Source: Rhipicephalus microplus (lineage: Eukaryota > Arthropoda > Arachnida > Ixodida > Ixodidae). Taken from it: a stretch of 64,000 nt of DNA. Below are positions 1 through 11,272 of the stretch, piece after piece. Under the pieces are notes generated by a model. That model did no database searches and was not told the DNA's origin. It saw only the letters and a list, made by a program, of their open reading frames with translations. The stretch's first letter is position 1. Each line of letters opens with the position of its first letter. The stretch spans positions 5,486,001 through 5,550,000 of the forward strand of contig NC_134701.1 of NCBI RefSeq assembly GCF_043290135.1, read 5' to 3'. The translations under genes and the position numbers were made by a program.

Positions 1-22
1 GTGGTGAGAGTGGAGCAGGACT

Positions 23-96
23 GTCTCCGTGGCGCAATTGGCTAGCGCGATCGGCTGTTAACAGAAAGGTTGGATGTACGAGCCCACCTGGTGGTG
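23..96 (+). tRNA. tRNA-Asn-like unit, first complete copy (anticodon GTT)
   Basis: This is the first full unit. The acceptor 5' strand GTCTCCG is at 23-29. The D stem GCGC/GCGC pairs fully, and the anticodon loop CTGTTAA gives GTT at 57-59. The T loop is TACGAGC, so T55 is A. The T stem GGATG/CCACC is mismatched and the acceptor 3' strand TGGTGGT pairs poorly with the 5' strand. An oligo-T run follows at 106-111. It is tRNA-Asn by body and anticodon, but it is probably degenerate. Confidence 0.6.
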
Positions 97-170
97 GTGC
101 GGTGCTTTTTTATCTTTGGGCTGATAGCTTTGAAGATATGTTCTGATGGTTTTGAGATTGGAGCACGACT

Positions 171-244
171 GTCTCCGTGGCGCAATTGGCTAGCGCGATC
201 GGCTGTTAACCGAAAGATTGGAGGTTCGAGCCCACCCGGGAGTG
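171..244 (+). tRNA. tRNA-Asn-like unit (GTT) with B box GGTTCGAGCCC
   Basis: The A box, GCGC/GCGC D stem, GTT anticodon (205-207) and TTCGAGC T loop are all present. The T stem GGAGG/CCACC has one A-A mismatch. The acceptor pairs GTCTCCG with CGGGAGT, which leaves three Watson-Crick pairs, three G-U pairs and one C-A mismatch. This is one of the better-preserved GTT copies. Whether it is charged as tRNA-Asn is unknown. Confidence 0.6.
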
Positions 245-615
245 GTGAGTTGCTTTTTTTATTTTTGGGCTGATAGCTTTGAAAATATGTTCTGATGGTA
301 GTGAGTGTGGAGCAGGACTGTCTCCATGGCGCAATTGACTAGCGCGATCGGCTGTTAACCGAAAGGTTGGAGGTACGAGCCCACCCGGTGGAGGTGCGGC
401 GCTTTTTTTTCTTTGGACTGATAGCTTTGAAGATATGTTCTGATGGTGGTGAGAGTGAAGCACGACTGTCTCCGTGGCGCAATTGGCTAAAGCGATCGGC
501 TGTTAACCGAAAGGTTGGAAGGACGAGCCCGCCTGGTGGTGGTGTGGCGCTCTTTTTTCTTTGGGCTGATAGCTTTAAAGGTATGTTCTGATGGTGGTGA
601 GAGTGGAGCACGACT

Positions 616-688
616 ACCTCCGTGGCGCAATTGGCTATTCGATCGGCTGGTAACTGAAAGGTTGGATATTCGAGCCCTCCCGGGAATG
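616..688 (+). tRNA. tRNA-like unit with Thr-type anticodon GGT
   Basis: The body is that of the array's tRNA-Asn unit, but the anticodon loop reads CTGGTAA, so the anticodon is GGT (649-651) instead of GTT. The D arm is of the one-base-shorter CTATTCG type and the 5' end is ACCTCCG rather than GTCTCCG. The T stem GGATA/CCTCC is imperfect. GGT would read Thr codons, but the rest is Asn-like, so this is best treated as a mutated tRNA-Asn pseudogene. A near copy is at 11,933. Confidence 0.5.
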
Positions 689-761
689 GTTTGTTGCTTT
701 TTTTCTTTGGGCTGATAGCTTTGAAGATATGTTCTGATGGTGGTGAGAGTGGAGCAGGACT

Positions 762-835
762 GTCTCCGTGGCGCAATTGGCTACCGCGATCGGCGTTTAA
801 CCGAAAGGTTGGAGGTACGAGCCCACCCGGTGGAG
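762..835 (+). pseudogene. tRNA-Asn-derived unit with broken anticodon loop (CGTTTAA)
   Basis: The seven-base loop reads CGTTTAA, so position 33 is G instead of the invariant T and the nominal anticodon is TTT (796-798). The D arm is of the CTACCGCG type, with a C-C clash in the stem. Loss of U33 makes normal decoding unlikely. Confidence 0.5.
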
Positions 836-3406
836 GTGCGGCACTTTTTTTTCTTTGGGCTGATAGCTTTGAAGATATGTTCTGATGGTGGTGAGAAAGA
901 GAACGACTGTGTCCGTGGCGCAATTGGCTAGAGCGATCGGCTGTTAACCGAAAGGTTGGATGTTCGAGCCCTCCCGGGAGTGGTGTGTTGCTTTTTTTTC
1001 TTTGGGCTGATAGCTTCGAAGATATGTTCTGATAGTGGTGAGAGTGGAGAACGACTGTCTCCGGGGCGCAATTGGCTAGCGCGATCGGCTGTTAACCGAA
1101 AGGTTGGAGGTTCGAGCCAACCCGGTGGTGGTGCGGTGCTTTTTTCCTTTGAGCTGATAGCTCTGAAGAAATCTTCTGACGGTGGTGAGAGTGGAGCACG
1201 ACTGTCTTCGTGGCGCAATTGGCTATGCGATCGGCTGTTAACTGAAAGGTTGGAGGTTGGAGCCCTTCGGAAGTGGTTTGTTGCTTTTTTTCTTTGGGCT
1301 GATAGCTTTGAAAATATGTTCTGATGGTGGTGAGTGTGAAGCAGGAGTGTCTCCTTGACGCAATTGGCTAGCGCGATCGGCTGTTAACCGAAAGGTTGGA
1401 GGTACGAGCCCACCCGGTGGAGGTGCGGCGCTTTCTTTTCTTTGGACTGATAGCTTTGAAGATATGTTCTGATGGTGGTAAGAGTGGAGCACGACTGTCT
1501 TCGTGGCACGATAGGCTAGCGCGATCGGCTGTTAACCGAGAGGTTGGAGGTACGAGCCCACCCGGTGGAGGTGCGGCGCTTTCTTTTCTTTGGACTGATA
1601 GCTTTGAAGATGTGTTCTGATGGTGGTGAGAGTGGAGCACGACTGTCTTTGTGGCGCGATTGGCTAGCGCGATCGGCTGTTAACCGAGAGGTTGGAGGTT
1701 CGAGCCCACCCGGTGGTGGTGCGGCGATTTTTTTTCTTTGGGATGATAGCTCTGAAGAAATGTTCTGGCGGTGGTTAGAGTGGAGCACGACTGTCTCCGT
1801 GGCGTAATTGGCTATGCGATCGGCTGTTACCTGAAAGGTTTGAGGTTCGAGCCCCCCCGGGAGTGGTGTGTTGCTTTTTTTGGGCTGATAGCTTTGAAGA
1901 TATGTTCTGATAGTGGTGAGAGTGGAGCAGGACTGTCTCCGTGGTGCAATTGGCTACCGCGATCGGCTGTTAACCGAAAGGTTGGAGGTACGAGCCCACC
2001 CGGTGGAGGTGCGGCGCATTTTTTTCTTTGGGCTGATAGCTTTGAAGATATGTTCAGATGGTGGTGAGAGTGGAGAACGACTGTCTCCGTGGCGCAATTG
2101 GCTAGCGCGATCGGCTGTTAACGAAAAGGTTGGAGGTTCGAGCCCACCCGGTGGTGGTGCGGCGCTTTTTTCCTTTGGGCTGATAGCTCTGAAGAAATTT
2201 TCTGACGGTGGTGAGAGTGGAGCACGACTGTCTTCGTGGCGCAATTGGCTACGCGATCGGCTGTTAACTGAAAGGTTGGAGGTTGGAGCCCTCCCGGGAG
2301 TGGTTTGTTGCTTTTTTTTCTTTGGGCTGATAGCTTTGAAAATATGTTCTGATGGTGGTGAGTGTGAAGCAGGACTGTCTCCGTGACGCAATTGGCTAGC
2401 GCGATCGGCTGTTAACCGAAAGATTGGAGGTACGAGCCCACCCGGTGGAGGTGCGGCGCTTTCTTTTCTTTGGACTGATAGCTTTGAAGATATGTTCTGA
2501 TGGTGGTAAGAGTGGAGCACGACTGTCTTCGTGGCACAATAGGCTAGCGCGATCGGCTGTTAACCGAGAGGTTGGAGGTTCGAGCCCACCCGGTGGTGGT
2601 GCGGCGCTTTTTTTCCTTTGGGCTGATAGCTCTGAAGAAATCTTCTGACGGTGGTGAGAGTGGATCACGACTGTCTTCGTGGCGCAATTGGCTATGCGAT
2701 CGGCTGTTAACTGAAAGGTTAGATGTACGAGCCCACCTGGTGGTGGTGCGGTGCTTTTTTATCTTTGGGCTGATAGCTTTGAAGATATGTTCTGATGGTG
2801 GTGAGATTGGAGCACGACTGACTCCGTGGCGCAATTGGCTAGCGCGATCGGCTGTTAACCGAAAGATTGGAGGTTCGAGCCCACCCGGGAGTGGTGAGTT
2901 GCTTTTTTTATTTTTGGGCTGATAGCTTTGAAAATATGTTCTGATGGTCGTTAGTGTGGAGCAGGACTGTCTCCGTGGCGCAATTGGCTAGCACGATCGG
3001 CTGTTAACCGAAAGGTTGGAGGTACGAGCCCACCCGGTGGAGGTGCGGCGCTTTTTTTTCTTTGGACTGATAGCTTTGAATATATGTTCTGATGGTGGTG
3101 AGAGTGAAGCACGACTGTCTCCGTGGCGCAATTGGCTAAAGCGATCGGCTGTTAACCGAGAGGTTGGAGATTCGAGCTCACCCGGTGGTGGTGCGGTGAT
3201 TTTTTTCCTTTGGGTTGATAGCCCTGAAGAAATGTTCTGGCGGTGGTGAGAGTGGAACACGACTGTCTCCATGGCGTAATTGGCTATGCGATCGGCTGTT
3301 ACCTGAAAGGTTTGAGGTTCGAGCCCTCCCGGGAGTGGTGTGTTGCTTTTTTTGGGCTGATAGCTTTGAAGATATGTTCTGATGGTGGTGAGAGTGGAGC
3401 AGGACT

Positions 3407-3480
3407 GTCTCCGTGGCGCAATTGGCTAGCGCGATCGGCTGTTAACCGAAAGGTTGGAGGTTCGAGCCCACCCGGTGGTG
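3407..3480 (+). tRNA. Exemplar of class M unit (CTAGCGCG D arm, GTT)
   Basis: This is a typical copy with a fully paired GCGC/GCGC D stem, GTT anticodon and TTCGAGC T loop. The T stem is GGAGG/CCACC with one A-A mismatch, and the acceptor 3' strand is CGGTGGT. Cytosolic animal tRNA-Asn has GGTGG/CCACC here, so the 3' strand looks ancestral and the 5' strand changed. Confidence 0.6.
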
Positions 3481-5311
3481 GTGCGGAACTTTTTTTTCTG
3501 TGGGCTGATAACTTTGAAGATATGTACTTATGGTGGTGAGAGAGGAGCACGACTGTCTCCGTGGCGCAATTTGCTAGCGCGATCGGCTGTTAACAGAAAG
3601 GTTGGATGTACGAGCCCACCTGGTGGTGGTGCGGTGCTTTTTTATCTTTGGGCTGATAGCTTTGAAGATATGTTCTGATGGTGGTGAGATTGGAGCACGA
3701 CTGTCTCCGTGGCGCAATTGGCTAGCGCGATCGGCTGTTAACCGAAAAGTTGGAGGTTCGAACCCACGCAGTGGTGGTGCGGTCCTTTTATTTCTTTGGG
3801 CTGATAACTTTGAAGAAATGTTCTGATGGTGGTGAGAGTGCAGCACGACTGTCTCCGTGGCGCAATTGGCTGGTGCAATTGGCTGTTAACCGAAAGGTTG
3901 GAAGGACGAGCCCACCTGGTGGTGGTGCGGTCCTTTTATTTCTTTGGGCTGATAATTTTGAAGAAATGTTCTGATGGTGGTGAGAGTGGAGCACGACTGT
4001 CTCCGTGGCGCAATTGGCTATGCGATCGGCTGTTAACTGAAAGGTTGGAGGTTGGAGCCCTCCCGGAAGTGGTTTGTTGCTTTTTTTCTTTGGGCTGATA
4101 GCTTTGAAAATATGTTCTGATGGTGGTGAGTGTGAAGCAGGACTGTCTCCGTGACGCAATTGGCTAGCGCGATCGGCTGTTAACCGGAAGGTTGGAGGTA
4201 CGAGCCCACCCGGTGGAGGTGCGGCGCTTTTTTTTCTTTGGACTGATAGCTTTGAAGATATGTTCTGATGGTGGTGAGAGTGAAGCACGGCTGTCTCCGT
4301 GGCGCAATTGGCTAAAGCGATCGGCTGTTAACCGAGAGGTTGGAGGTTCGAGCTCACCCGGTGGTGGTGCGGTGATTTTTTTCCTTTGGGTTGATAGCCC
4401 TGAAGAAATGTTCTGGCGGTGGTGAGAGTGGAACACGACTGTCTCCATGGCGTAATTGGCTATGCGATCGGCTGTTACCTGAAAGGTTTGAGGTTCGAGC
4501 CCTCCCGGGACTGGTGTGTTGCTTTTTTTGGGATGATAGCTCTGAAGAAATGTTCTAACGGTGGTGAGAGTGGAGCACGACTGTCTCCATGGCGCAATTG
4601 GCTATGGGATCGGCTGTTAACTGAAAGGTTGGAGATTCGAGCCCTCCTGGGAGTGGTGTGTTGCTTTTTTTGGTGCTGATAGCTTTGAAGATATATTCTG
4701 ATGGTGGTAAGAGTGGAGCAGGACTGTCTCCGTGGCGCCATTGGCTAGCGCGATCGGCTGTTAACCGAAAGGTTGGAGGTACGAGCCCACCCGGTGGAGG
4801 TGCGGCGCTTTTTTTCTTTGGACTGATAGTTTTGAAGATATGTTCTGATGGTGGTGAGAGTGAAACACGACTGTCTTCGTGGCGCGATTGGCTAGCGCGA
4901 TCGGCTGTTAACCGAGAGGTTGGAGGTACGAGCCCACCCGGTGGAGGTGCGGCGCTTTTTTTTCTTTGGACTGATAGCTTTGAAGATATGTTCTGATGGT
5001 GGTGAGAGTGAAGCACGACTGTCTCCGTGGCGCAATTGGCTAGCGCGATCGGCTGTTAACCGAGAGGTGGGAGGTTCGAGCCCACTCGGTGGTGGTGCGG
5101 TGATTTTTTTTCTTTGGGCTGATAGCCCTGAAGAAATGTTCTGGCGGTGGTTAGAGTGGAGCACGACTGTCTCCATGGCGTAATTGGCTATGCGATCGGC
5201 TGTTACCTGAAAGGTTGGAGGTTCGAGCCCCCCCCGGGAGTGGTGTGTTGCTTTTTTTGGGCTGATAGCTTTGAAGATATGTTCTGATAGTGGTGAGAGT
5301 GGAGCAGGACT

Positions 5312-5384
5312 GTCTCCGGGGCGCAATTGGCTACCACGATCGGCTGTTACCGAAAGGTTGGAGGTACGAGCACACCCGGTGGAG
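5312..5384 (+). pseudogene. tRNA-Asn-like unit with one-base deletion after the anticodon
   Basis: The core reads CTGTTACCGAAAGG where most copies have CTGTTAACCGAAAGG, so one A of the loop's 3' side is lost. Base 7-8 is also altered (GTCTCCGGGG) and the D arm reads CTACCACG. The homologous unit starting at 9,430 keeps the A, so the deletion is private to this copy. Confidence 0.55.
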
Positions 5385-6347
5385 GTGTGGCGCATTTTTT
5401 TCTTTGGGCTGATAGCTTTGAAGATATGTTCAGATGGTGGTGAGAGCGGAGAACGACTGTCTCCGTGGCGCAATTAGCTAGCGCGATCGGCTGTTAACCG
5501 AGAGGTTGGAGGTTCGAGCCCACCCGGTGGTGGTGCGGCGCTTTTTTCCTTTGGGCTGATAGCTCTGAAGAAATTTTCTGACGGTGGTGAGAGTGGATCA
5601 CGACTGTCTTCGTGGCGCGATTGGCTATGCGATCGGCTGTTAACTGAAAGGTTGGAGGTAGGAGCCCTCCCGGGAGTGGTTTGTTGCTTTTTTTTCTTTG
5701 GGCTGATAGCTTTAAAAATATGTTCTGATGGTGTTGAGTGTAGAGCAGGACTGTCTCCGTGATGCAATTGGCTACCGCGATCGGCTGTTAACCGAAAGGT
5801 TGGAGGTACGAGCCCACCCGGTGGAGGTGCGGCGCCTTCTTTTTTTTGGACTGATAGCTTTGAAGATATGTTCTGATGGTGGTGAGAGTGGAGCACGACT
5901 GTCTGCGTGGCGCGATTGGCTAGCGCGATCGGCTGTTAACCGAAAGGTTGGAGGTACGAGCCGACCCGGTGGTGGTGCGGCGCTTTTTTTTCTTTGGGCT
6001 GATAGCTCTGAAGAAATCTCACGGTGGTGAAAGTGAAGCACGACTGTCTCCGTGCCGCAATCGGCCATGCGATCGGCTGTTAACTGAAAGGTTGGAGGTT
6101 CGAGCCCTCCCGGGAGTGGTGTGTTGCTTTTTATTCTTTGGGCTGATAGCTTTGAAGAAATGTTCTGATGGTGGTGAGAGTGGAGCAGGACTGTCTCCGT
6201 GGCGCAATTGGCTAGCGCGATCGGCTGTTAACAGAAAGGTTGGATGTACGAGCCGACCTGGTGGTGGTGCGGTGCTTTTTTATCTTTGGGCTGATAGCTT
6301 TGAAGATATGTTCTGATGGTGGTGAGATTGGAGCACGACTGTCTCCG

Positions 6348-6359
6348 TGGCGCAATTGG
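6348..6359 (+). promoter_or_regulatory. Pol III A box (representative)
   Basis: TGGCGCAATTGG fits the internal A-box pattern of eukaryotic tRNA genes. The same word recurs in most units, with occasional changes such as AATAGG or AAGTGG. Confidence 0.7.
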
Positions 6360-6392
6360 CTAGCGCGATCGGCTGTTAACCGACAGATTGGA

Positions 6393-6403
6393 GGTTCGAG
6401 CCC
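6393..6403 (+). promoter_or_regulatory. Pol III B box (representative)
   Basis: GGTTCGAGCCC equals the B box of animal tRNA-Asn genes, as I recall it. Roughly half of the units instead have GGTACGAGCCC, which alters T55 and should weaken TFIIIC binding. Confidence 0.7.
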
Positions 6404-6423
6404 TCCCGGGAGTGGTGAATTGC

Positions 6424-6431
6424 TTTTTTTT
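6424..6431 (+). terminator. Oligo-T Pol III terminator (representative, T8)
   Basis: Eight T's start nine bases after the tRNA-like region. An equivalent run of about 5-9 T's follows essentially every unit in the window, usually after a GC dinucleotide. Confidence 0.7.
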
Positions 6432-7081
6432 ATTTTGGGCTGATAGCTTTGAAAATATGTTCTGATGGTCGTGAGTGTGAAGCAGGACTGTCTCCGTGGC
6501 GCAATTGGCTAGCGCGATCGGCTGTTAACCGAAAGGTTGGAGGTACGAGCCCACCCGGTGGAGGTGCGGCGCTTTTTTTTCTTTGGACTGATAGCTTTGA
6601 AGATATGTTCTGATGGTGGTGAGAGTGAAGCACGACTGTCTCCGTGGCGCAATTAACTAGCGCGAACGGCTGTTAACCGAAAGGTTGGAGGTTCGAGCCC
6701 ACCCGGTGGTGGTGCGGCGCTTTTTCTTCTGTGGGCTGATAACTTTGAAGATATGTTCTTATGGTGGTGAGAGAGGAGCACGACTGTCTCCGTGGCGCAA
6801 TTTGCTAGCGCGATCGGCTGTTAACCGAAAGGTTGGAGGTACGAGCGCACCCGGTGGTCGTGCAGCGCTTTTTTTACTTTGGGCTGATAGCTCTGAAGAA
6901 ATGTTCTGACGGTGGTGAGAGTGGAGCATGACTGTCTCCGTAGCGCAATTGGCTATGCGATCGGCTGTTAACCGAAAGGTTGGAAGTTTGAACCCTCCCG
7001 GGAGTGGTGTGTTGCTTTTTTTTTCTTTCGACTGATAGCTTTGAAGATATCTTCTGATGGTGGTGAGAGTGGAGCAGGACC

Positions 7082-7155
7082 GTCTCCGTGGCGCAATTGG
7101 CTAGCGCGATCTGCTTTTAATCGAAAGGTTGGAGGTACGAGCCCACCCGGTGGTG
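7082..7155 (+). pseudogene. tRNA-Asn-derived unit with anticodon TTT (Lys-type)
   Basis: The anticodon loop reads CTTTTAA, giving TTT at 7,116-7,118. The anticodon stem ATCTG/TCGAA has lost a pair and gained a G-U. The D stem stays GCGC/GCGC. A copy at 11,199 in the second higher-order repeat has the same changes, so the variant predates that duplication. Confidence 0.5.
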
Positions 7156-8997
7156 GTGCGGCGCTTTTTTTTCTTTGGGCTGATAGCTTTGAAGATATGT
7201 TCTGATGGTGGTAAGAGTGGAGCACGACTGTCTCCGTGGCGCAATTGGCTATGCGATCGGCTGTTAACTGAAAGGTTGGAGGTTGGAGCCCTCCCGGGAG
7301 TGGTTTGTTGTTTTTTTTTCTTTGGGCTGATAGCTTTGAAAATATGTTCTGATGGTGGTGAGTGTGAAGCAGGACTGTCTCCGTGACGCAATTGGCTAGC
7401 GCGATCGGCTGTTAACCGAAATGTTGGAGGTACGAGCCCACCCGGTGGAGGTGCGGTGCTTTTTTATCTTTGGGCTGATAGCTTTGAAGATATGTTCTGA
7501 TGGTGGTGAGATTGGAGCACGACTGTCTCCGTGGCGCAATTGGCTAGCGCGATCGGCTGTTAACCAAAAGATTGGAGGTTCGAGCCCACCCGGGAGTGGT
7601 GAGTTGCTTTTTTTATTTTTGGGCTGATAGCTTTGAAAATATGTTCTGATGGTCGTGAGTGTGGAGCAGGACTGTCTCCGTGGCGCAATTGGCTAGCGCG
7701 ATCGGCTGTTAACCGAAAGGTTGGAGGTACGAGCCCACCCGGTGGAGGTGCGGCGCTTTTTTTTCTTTGGACTGATAGCTTTGAATATATGTTCTGATGG
7801 TGGTGAGAGTGAAGCACGACTGTCTCCGTGGCGCAATTGGCTAAAGCGATCGGCTGTTAACCGAGAGGTTGGAGGTTCGAGCTCACCCGGTGGTGGTGCG
7901 GTGATTTTTTTCCTTTGGGTTGATAGCCCTGAAGAAATGTTCTGGCGGTGGTGAGAGTGGAACACGACTGTCTCCATGGCGTAATTGGCTATGCGATCGG
8001 CTGTTACCTGAAAGGTTTGAGGTTCGAGCCCTCCCGGGAGTGGTGTGTTGCTTTTTTTGGGCTGATAGCTTTGAAGATATGTTCTGATGGTGGTGAGAGT
8101 GGAGCAGGACTGTCTCCGTGGCGCAATTGGCTAGCGCGATCGGCTGTTAACCGAAAGGTTGGAGGTTCGAGCCCACCCAGTGGTGGTGCGGAACTTTTTT
8201 TTCTGTGGGCTGATAACTTTGAAGATATGTACTTATGGTGGTGAGAGAGGAGCGCGACTGTCTCCGTGGCGCAATTTGCTAGCGCGATCGGCTGTTAACA
8301 GAAAGGTTGGATGTACGAGCCCACCTGGTGGTGGTGCGGTGCTTTTTTATCTTTGGGCTGATAGCTTTGAAGATATGTTCTGATGGTGGTGAGATTGGAG
8401 CACGACTGTCTCCGTGGCGCAATTGGCTAGCGCGATCGGCTGTTAACCGAAAGGTTGGAGGTTCGAACCCACGCAGTGGTGGTGCGGTCCTTTTATTTCT
8501 TTGGGCTGATAACTTTGAAGAAATGTTCTGATGGTGGTGAGAGTGCAGCACGACTGTCTCCGTGGCGCAATTGGCTGGTGCGATTGGCTGTTAACCGAAA
8601 GGTTGGAAGGACGAGCCCACCTGGTGGTGGTGCGGTCCTTTTATTTCTTTGGGCTGATAATTTTGAAGAAATGTTCTGATGGTGGTGAGAGTGGAGCACG
8701 ACTGTCTCCGTGGCGCAATTGGCTATGCGATCGGCTGTTAACTGAAAGGTTGGAGGTTGGAGCCCTCCCGGAAGTGGTTTGTTGCTTTTTTTCTTTGGGC
8801 TGATAGCTTTGAAAATATGTTCTGATGGTGGTGAGTGTGAAGCAGGACTGTCTCCGTGACGCAATTGGCTAGCGCGATCGGCTGTTAACCGAAAGGTTGG
8901 AGGTACGAGCCCACCCGGTGGAGGTGCGGCGCTTTTTTTTCTTTGGACTGATAGCTTTGAAGATATGTTCTGATGGTGGTGAGAGTGAAGCACGGCT

Positions 8998-9071
8998 GTC
9001 TCCGTGGCGCAATTGGCTAAAGCGATCGGCTATTAACCGAGAGGTTGGAGGTTCGAGCTCACCCGGTGGTG
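8998..9071 (+). tRNA. tRNA-Asn-like unit with anticodon ATT
   Basis: The loop CTATTAA gives ATT (9,032-9,034). The copy of this unit 4,705 bases upstream has GTT, so this is a private G-to-A change. ATT would still nominally read the Asn codon AAU, but A34 is unusual for tRNA-Asn. Confidence 0.5.
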
Positions 9072-10459
9072 GTGCGGTGATTTTTTTCCTTTGGGTTGAT
9101 AGCCCTGAAGAAATGTTCTGGCGGTGGTGAGAGTGGAACACGACTGTCTCCATGGCGTAATTGGCTATGCGATCGGCTGTTACCTGAAAGGTTTGAGGTT
9201 CGAGCCCTCCCGGGAGTGGTGTGTTGCTTTTTTTGGGATGATAGCTCTGAAGAAATGTTCTAACGGTGGTGACAGTGGAGCACGACTGTCTCCATGGCGC
9301 AATTGGCTATGGGATCGGCTGTTAACTGAAAGGTTGGAGGTTCGAGCCCTCCTGGGAGGGGTGTGTTGCTTTTTTTGGGCTGATAGCTTTGAAGATATGT
9401 TCTGATAGTGGTGAGAGTGGAGCAGGACTGTCTCCGGGGCGCAATTGGCTACCACGATCGGCTGTTAACCGAAAGGTTGGAGGTACGAGCACACCCGGTG
9501 GAGGTGTGACGCATTTTTTTCTTTGGGCTGATAGCTTTGAAGATATGTTCAGATGGTGGTGAGAGCGGAGAACGACTGTCTCCGTGGCGCAATTAGCTAG
9601 CGCGATCGGCTGTTAACCGAGAGGTTGGAGGTTCGAGCCCACCCGGTGGTGGTGCGGCGCTTTTTTCCTTTGGGCTGATAGCTCTGAAGAAATTTTCTGA
9701 CGGTGGTGAGAGTGGAGCACGACTGTCTTCGTGGCGCAATTGGCTACGCGATCGGCTGTTAACTGAAAGGTTGGAGGTTGGAGCCCTCCCGGGAGTGGTT
9801 TGTTGCTTTTTTTTCTTTGGGCTGATAGCTTTAAAAATATGTTCTGATGGTGTTGAGTGTAGAGCAGGACTGTCTCCGTGATGCAATTGGCTACCGCGAT
9901 CGGCTGTTAACCGAAAGGTTGGAGGTACGAGCCCACCCGGTGGAGGTGCGGCGCTTTCTTTTTTTTGGACTGATAGCTTTGAAGATATGTTCTGATGGTG
10001 GTGAGAGTGGAGCACGACTGTCTCCGTGGCGCGATTGGCTAGCGCGATCGGCTGTTAACCGAAAGGTTGGAGGTACGAGCCGACCCGGTGGTGGTGCGGC
10101 GCTTTTTTTTCTTTGGGCTGATAGCTCTGAAGAAATCTGACGGTGGTGAAAGTGAAGCACGACTGTCTCCGTGCCGCAATCGGCCATGCGATCGGCTGTT
10201 AACTGAAAGGTTGGAGGTTCGAGCCCTCCCGGGAGTGGTGTGTTGCTTTTTATTCTTTGGGATGATAGCTTTGAAGAAATGTTCTGATGGTGGTGAGAGT
10301 GGAGCAGGACTGTCTCCGTGGCGCAATTGGCTAGCGCGATCGGCTGTTAACAGAAAGGTTGGATGTACGAGCCGACCTGGTGGTGGTGCGGTGCTTTTTT
10401 ATCTTTGGGCTGATAGCTTTGAAGATATGTTCTGATGGTGGTGAGATTGGAGCACGACT

Positions 10460-10533
10460 GTCTCCGTGGCGCAATTGGCTAGCGCGATCGGCTGTTAACC
10501 GACTGATTGGAGGTTCGAGCCCTCCCGGGAGTG
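10460..10533 (+). tRNA. tRNA-Asn-like unit (GTT), second of the best-preserved copies
   Basis: This is the counterpart of the 6,341 unit in higher-order copy 2. The D stem is perfect, the anticodon is GTT (10,494-10,496), and the T stem GGAGG/CCTCC with loop TTCGAGC is perfect. The acceptor weakness is the same. Confidence 0.62.
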
Positions 10534-11198
10534 GTGAATTGCTTTTCTTATTTTGGGCTGATAGCTTTGAAAATATGTTCTGATGGTCGTGAGTGTGAAG
10601 CAGGACTGTCTCCGTGGCGCAATTGGCTAGCGCGATCGGCTGTTAACCGAAAGGTTGGAGGTACGAGCCCACCCGGTGGAGGTGCGGCGCTTTTTTTCTT
10701 TGGACTGATAGCTTTGAAGATATGTTCTGATGGTGGTGAGACTGAAGCACGACTGTCTCCGTGGCGCAATTAACTAGCGCGATCGGCTGTTAACCGAAAG
10801 GTTGGAGGTTCGAGCCCACCCAGTGGTGGTGCGGCGCTTTTATTTCTGTGGGCTGAAAACTTTGAAGATATGTTCTTATGGTGGTGAGAGAGGAGCACGA
10901 CTGTCTCCGTGGCGCAATTTGCTAGCGCGATCGGCTGTTAACCGAAAGGTTGGAGGTACGAGCGCACCCGGTGGTCGTGCAGCGCTTTTTTTACTTTGGG
11001 CTGATAGCTCTGAAGAAATGTTCTGACGGTGGTGAGAGTGGAGCATGACTGTCTCCGTAGCGCAATTGGCTATGCGATCGGCTGTTAACCGAAAGGTTGG
11101 AAGTTCGAACCCTCCCGGGAGTGGTGTGTTGCTTTTTTTTTCTTTCGACTGATAGCTTTGAAGATATCTTCTGATGGTGGTGAGAGTGGAGCAGGACC

Positions 11199-11272
11199 GT
11201 CTCCGTGGCGCAATTGGCTAGCGCGATCTGCTTTTAATCGAAAGGTTGGAGGTACGAGCCCACCCGGTGGTG
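11199..11272 (+). pseudogene. tRNA-Asn-derived unit with anticodon TTT, second copy
   Basis: It carries the same CTTTTAA loop (TTT at 11,233-11,235) and altered stem as the 7,082 unit, at an offset of 4,117. Confidence 0.5.

Larger units (their letters stand above)
6341..6414 (+). tRNA. One of the two most tRNA-Asn-like units seen (GTT)
   Basis: The A box is at 6,348-6,359. The D stem GCGC/GCGC is perfect, the GTT anticodon is at 6,375-6,377, and four of five anticodon-stem pairs form. The T stem GGAGG/CCTCC is perfect with a TTCGAGC loop, and the B box is at 6,393-6,403. The acceptor pairs GTCTCCG with CGGGAGT: three Watson-Crick, three G-U and one C-A. CCA is not encoded. If any unit in the window makes a usable tRNA-Asn, this class is the candidate. 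Confidence 0.65.
2745..7449 (+). repeat. Left higher-order repeat, copy 1 (~4.7 kb, 32 units)
   Basis: The ordered series of unit variants here recurs 4,705 bases downstream. Examples are the units near 3,016, 3,454, 3,826 and 4,192, which match those near 7,721, 8,159, 8,531 and 8,897. 4,705 is almost exactly 32 x 147. The start is placed where the shared GGTGCTTTTTTATC spacer begins (2,745 and 7,450); preceding bases differ. The segment ~4,660-5,245 (four units) has no counterpart in copy 2. Confidence 0.75.
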
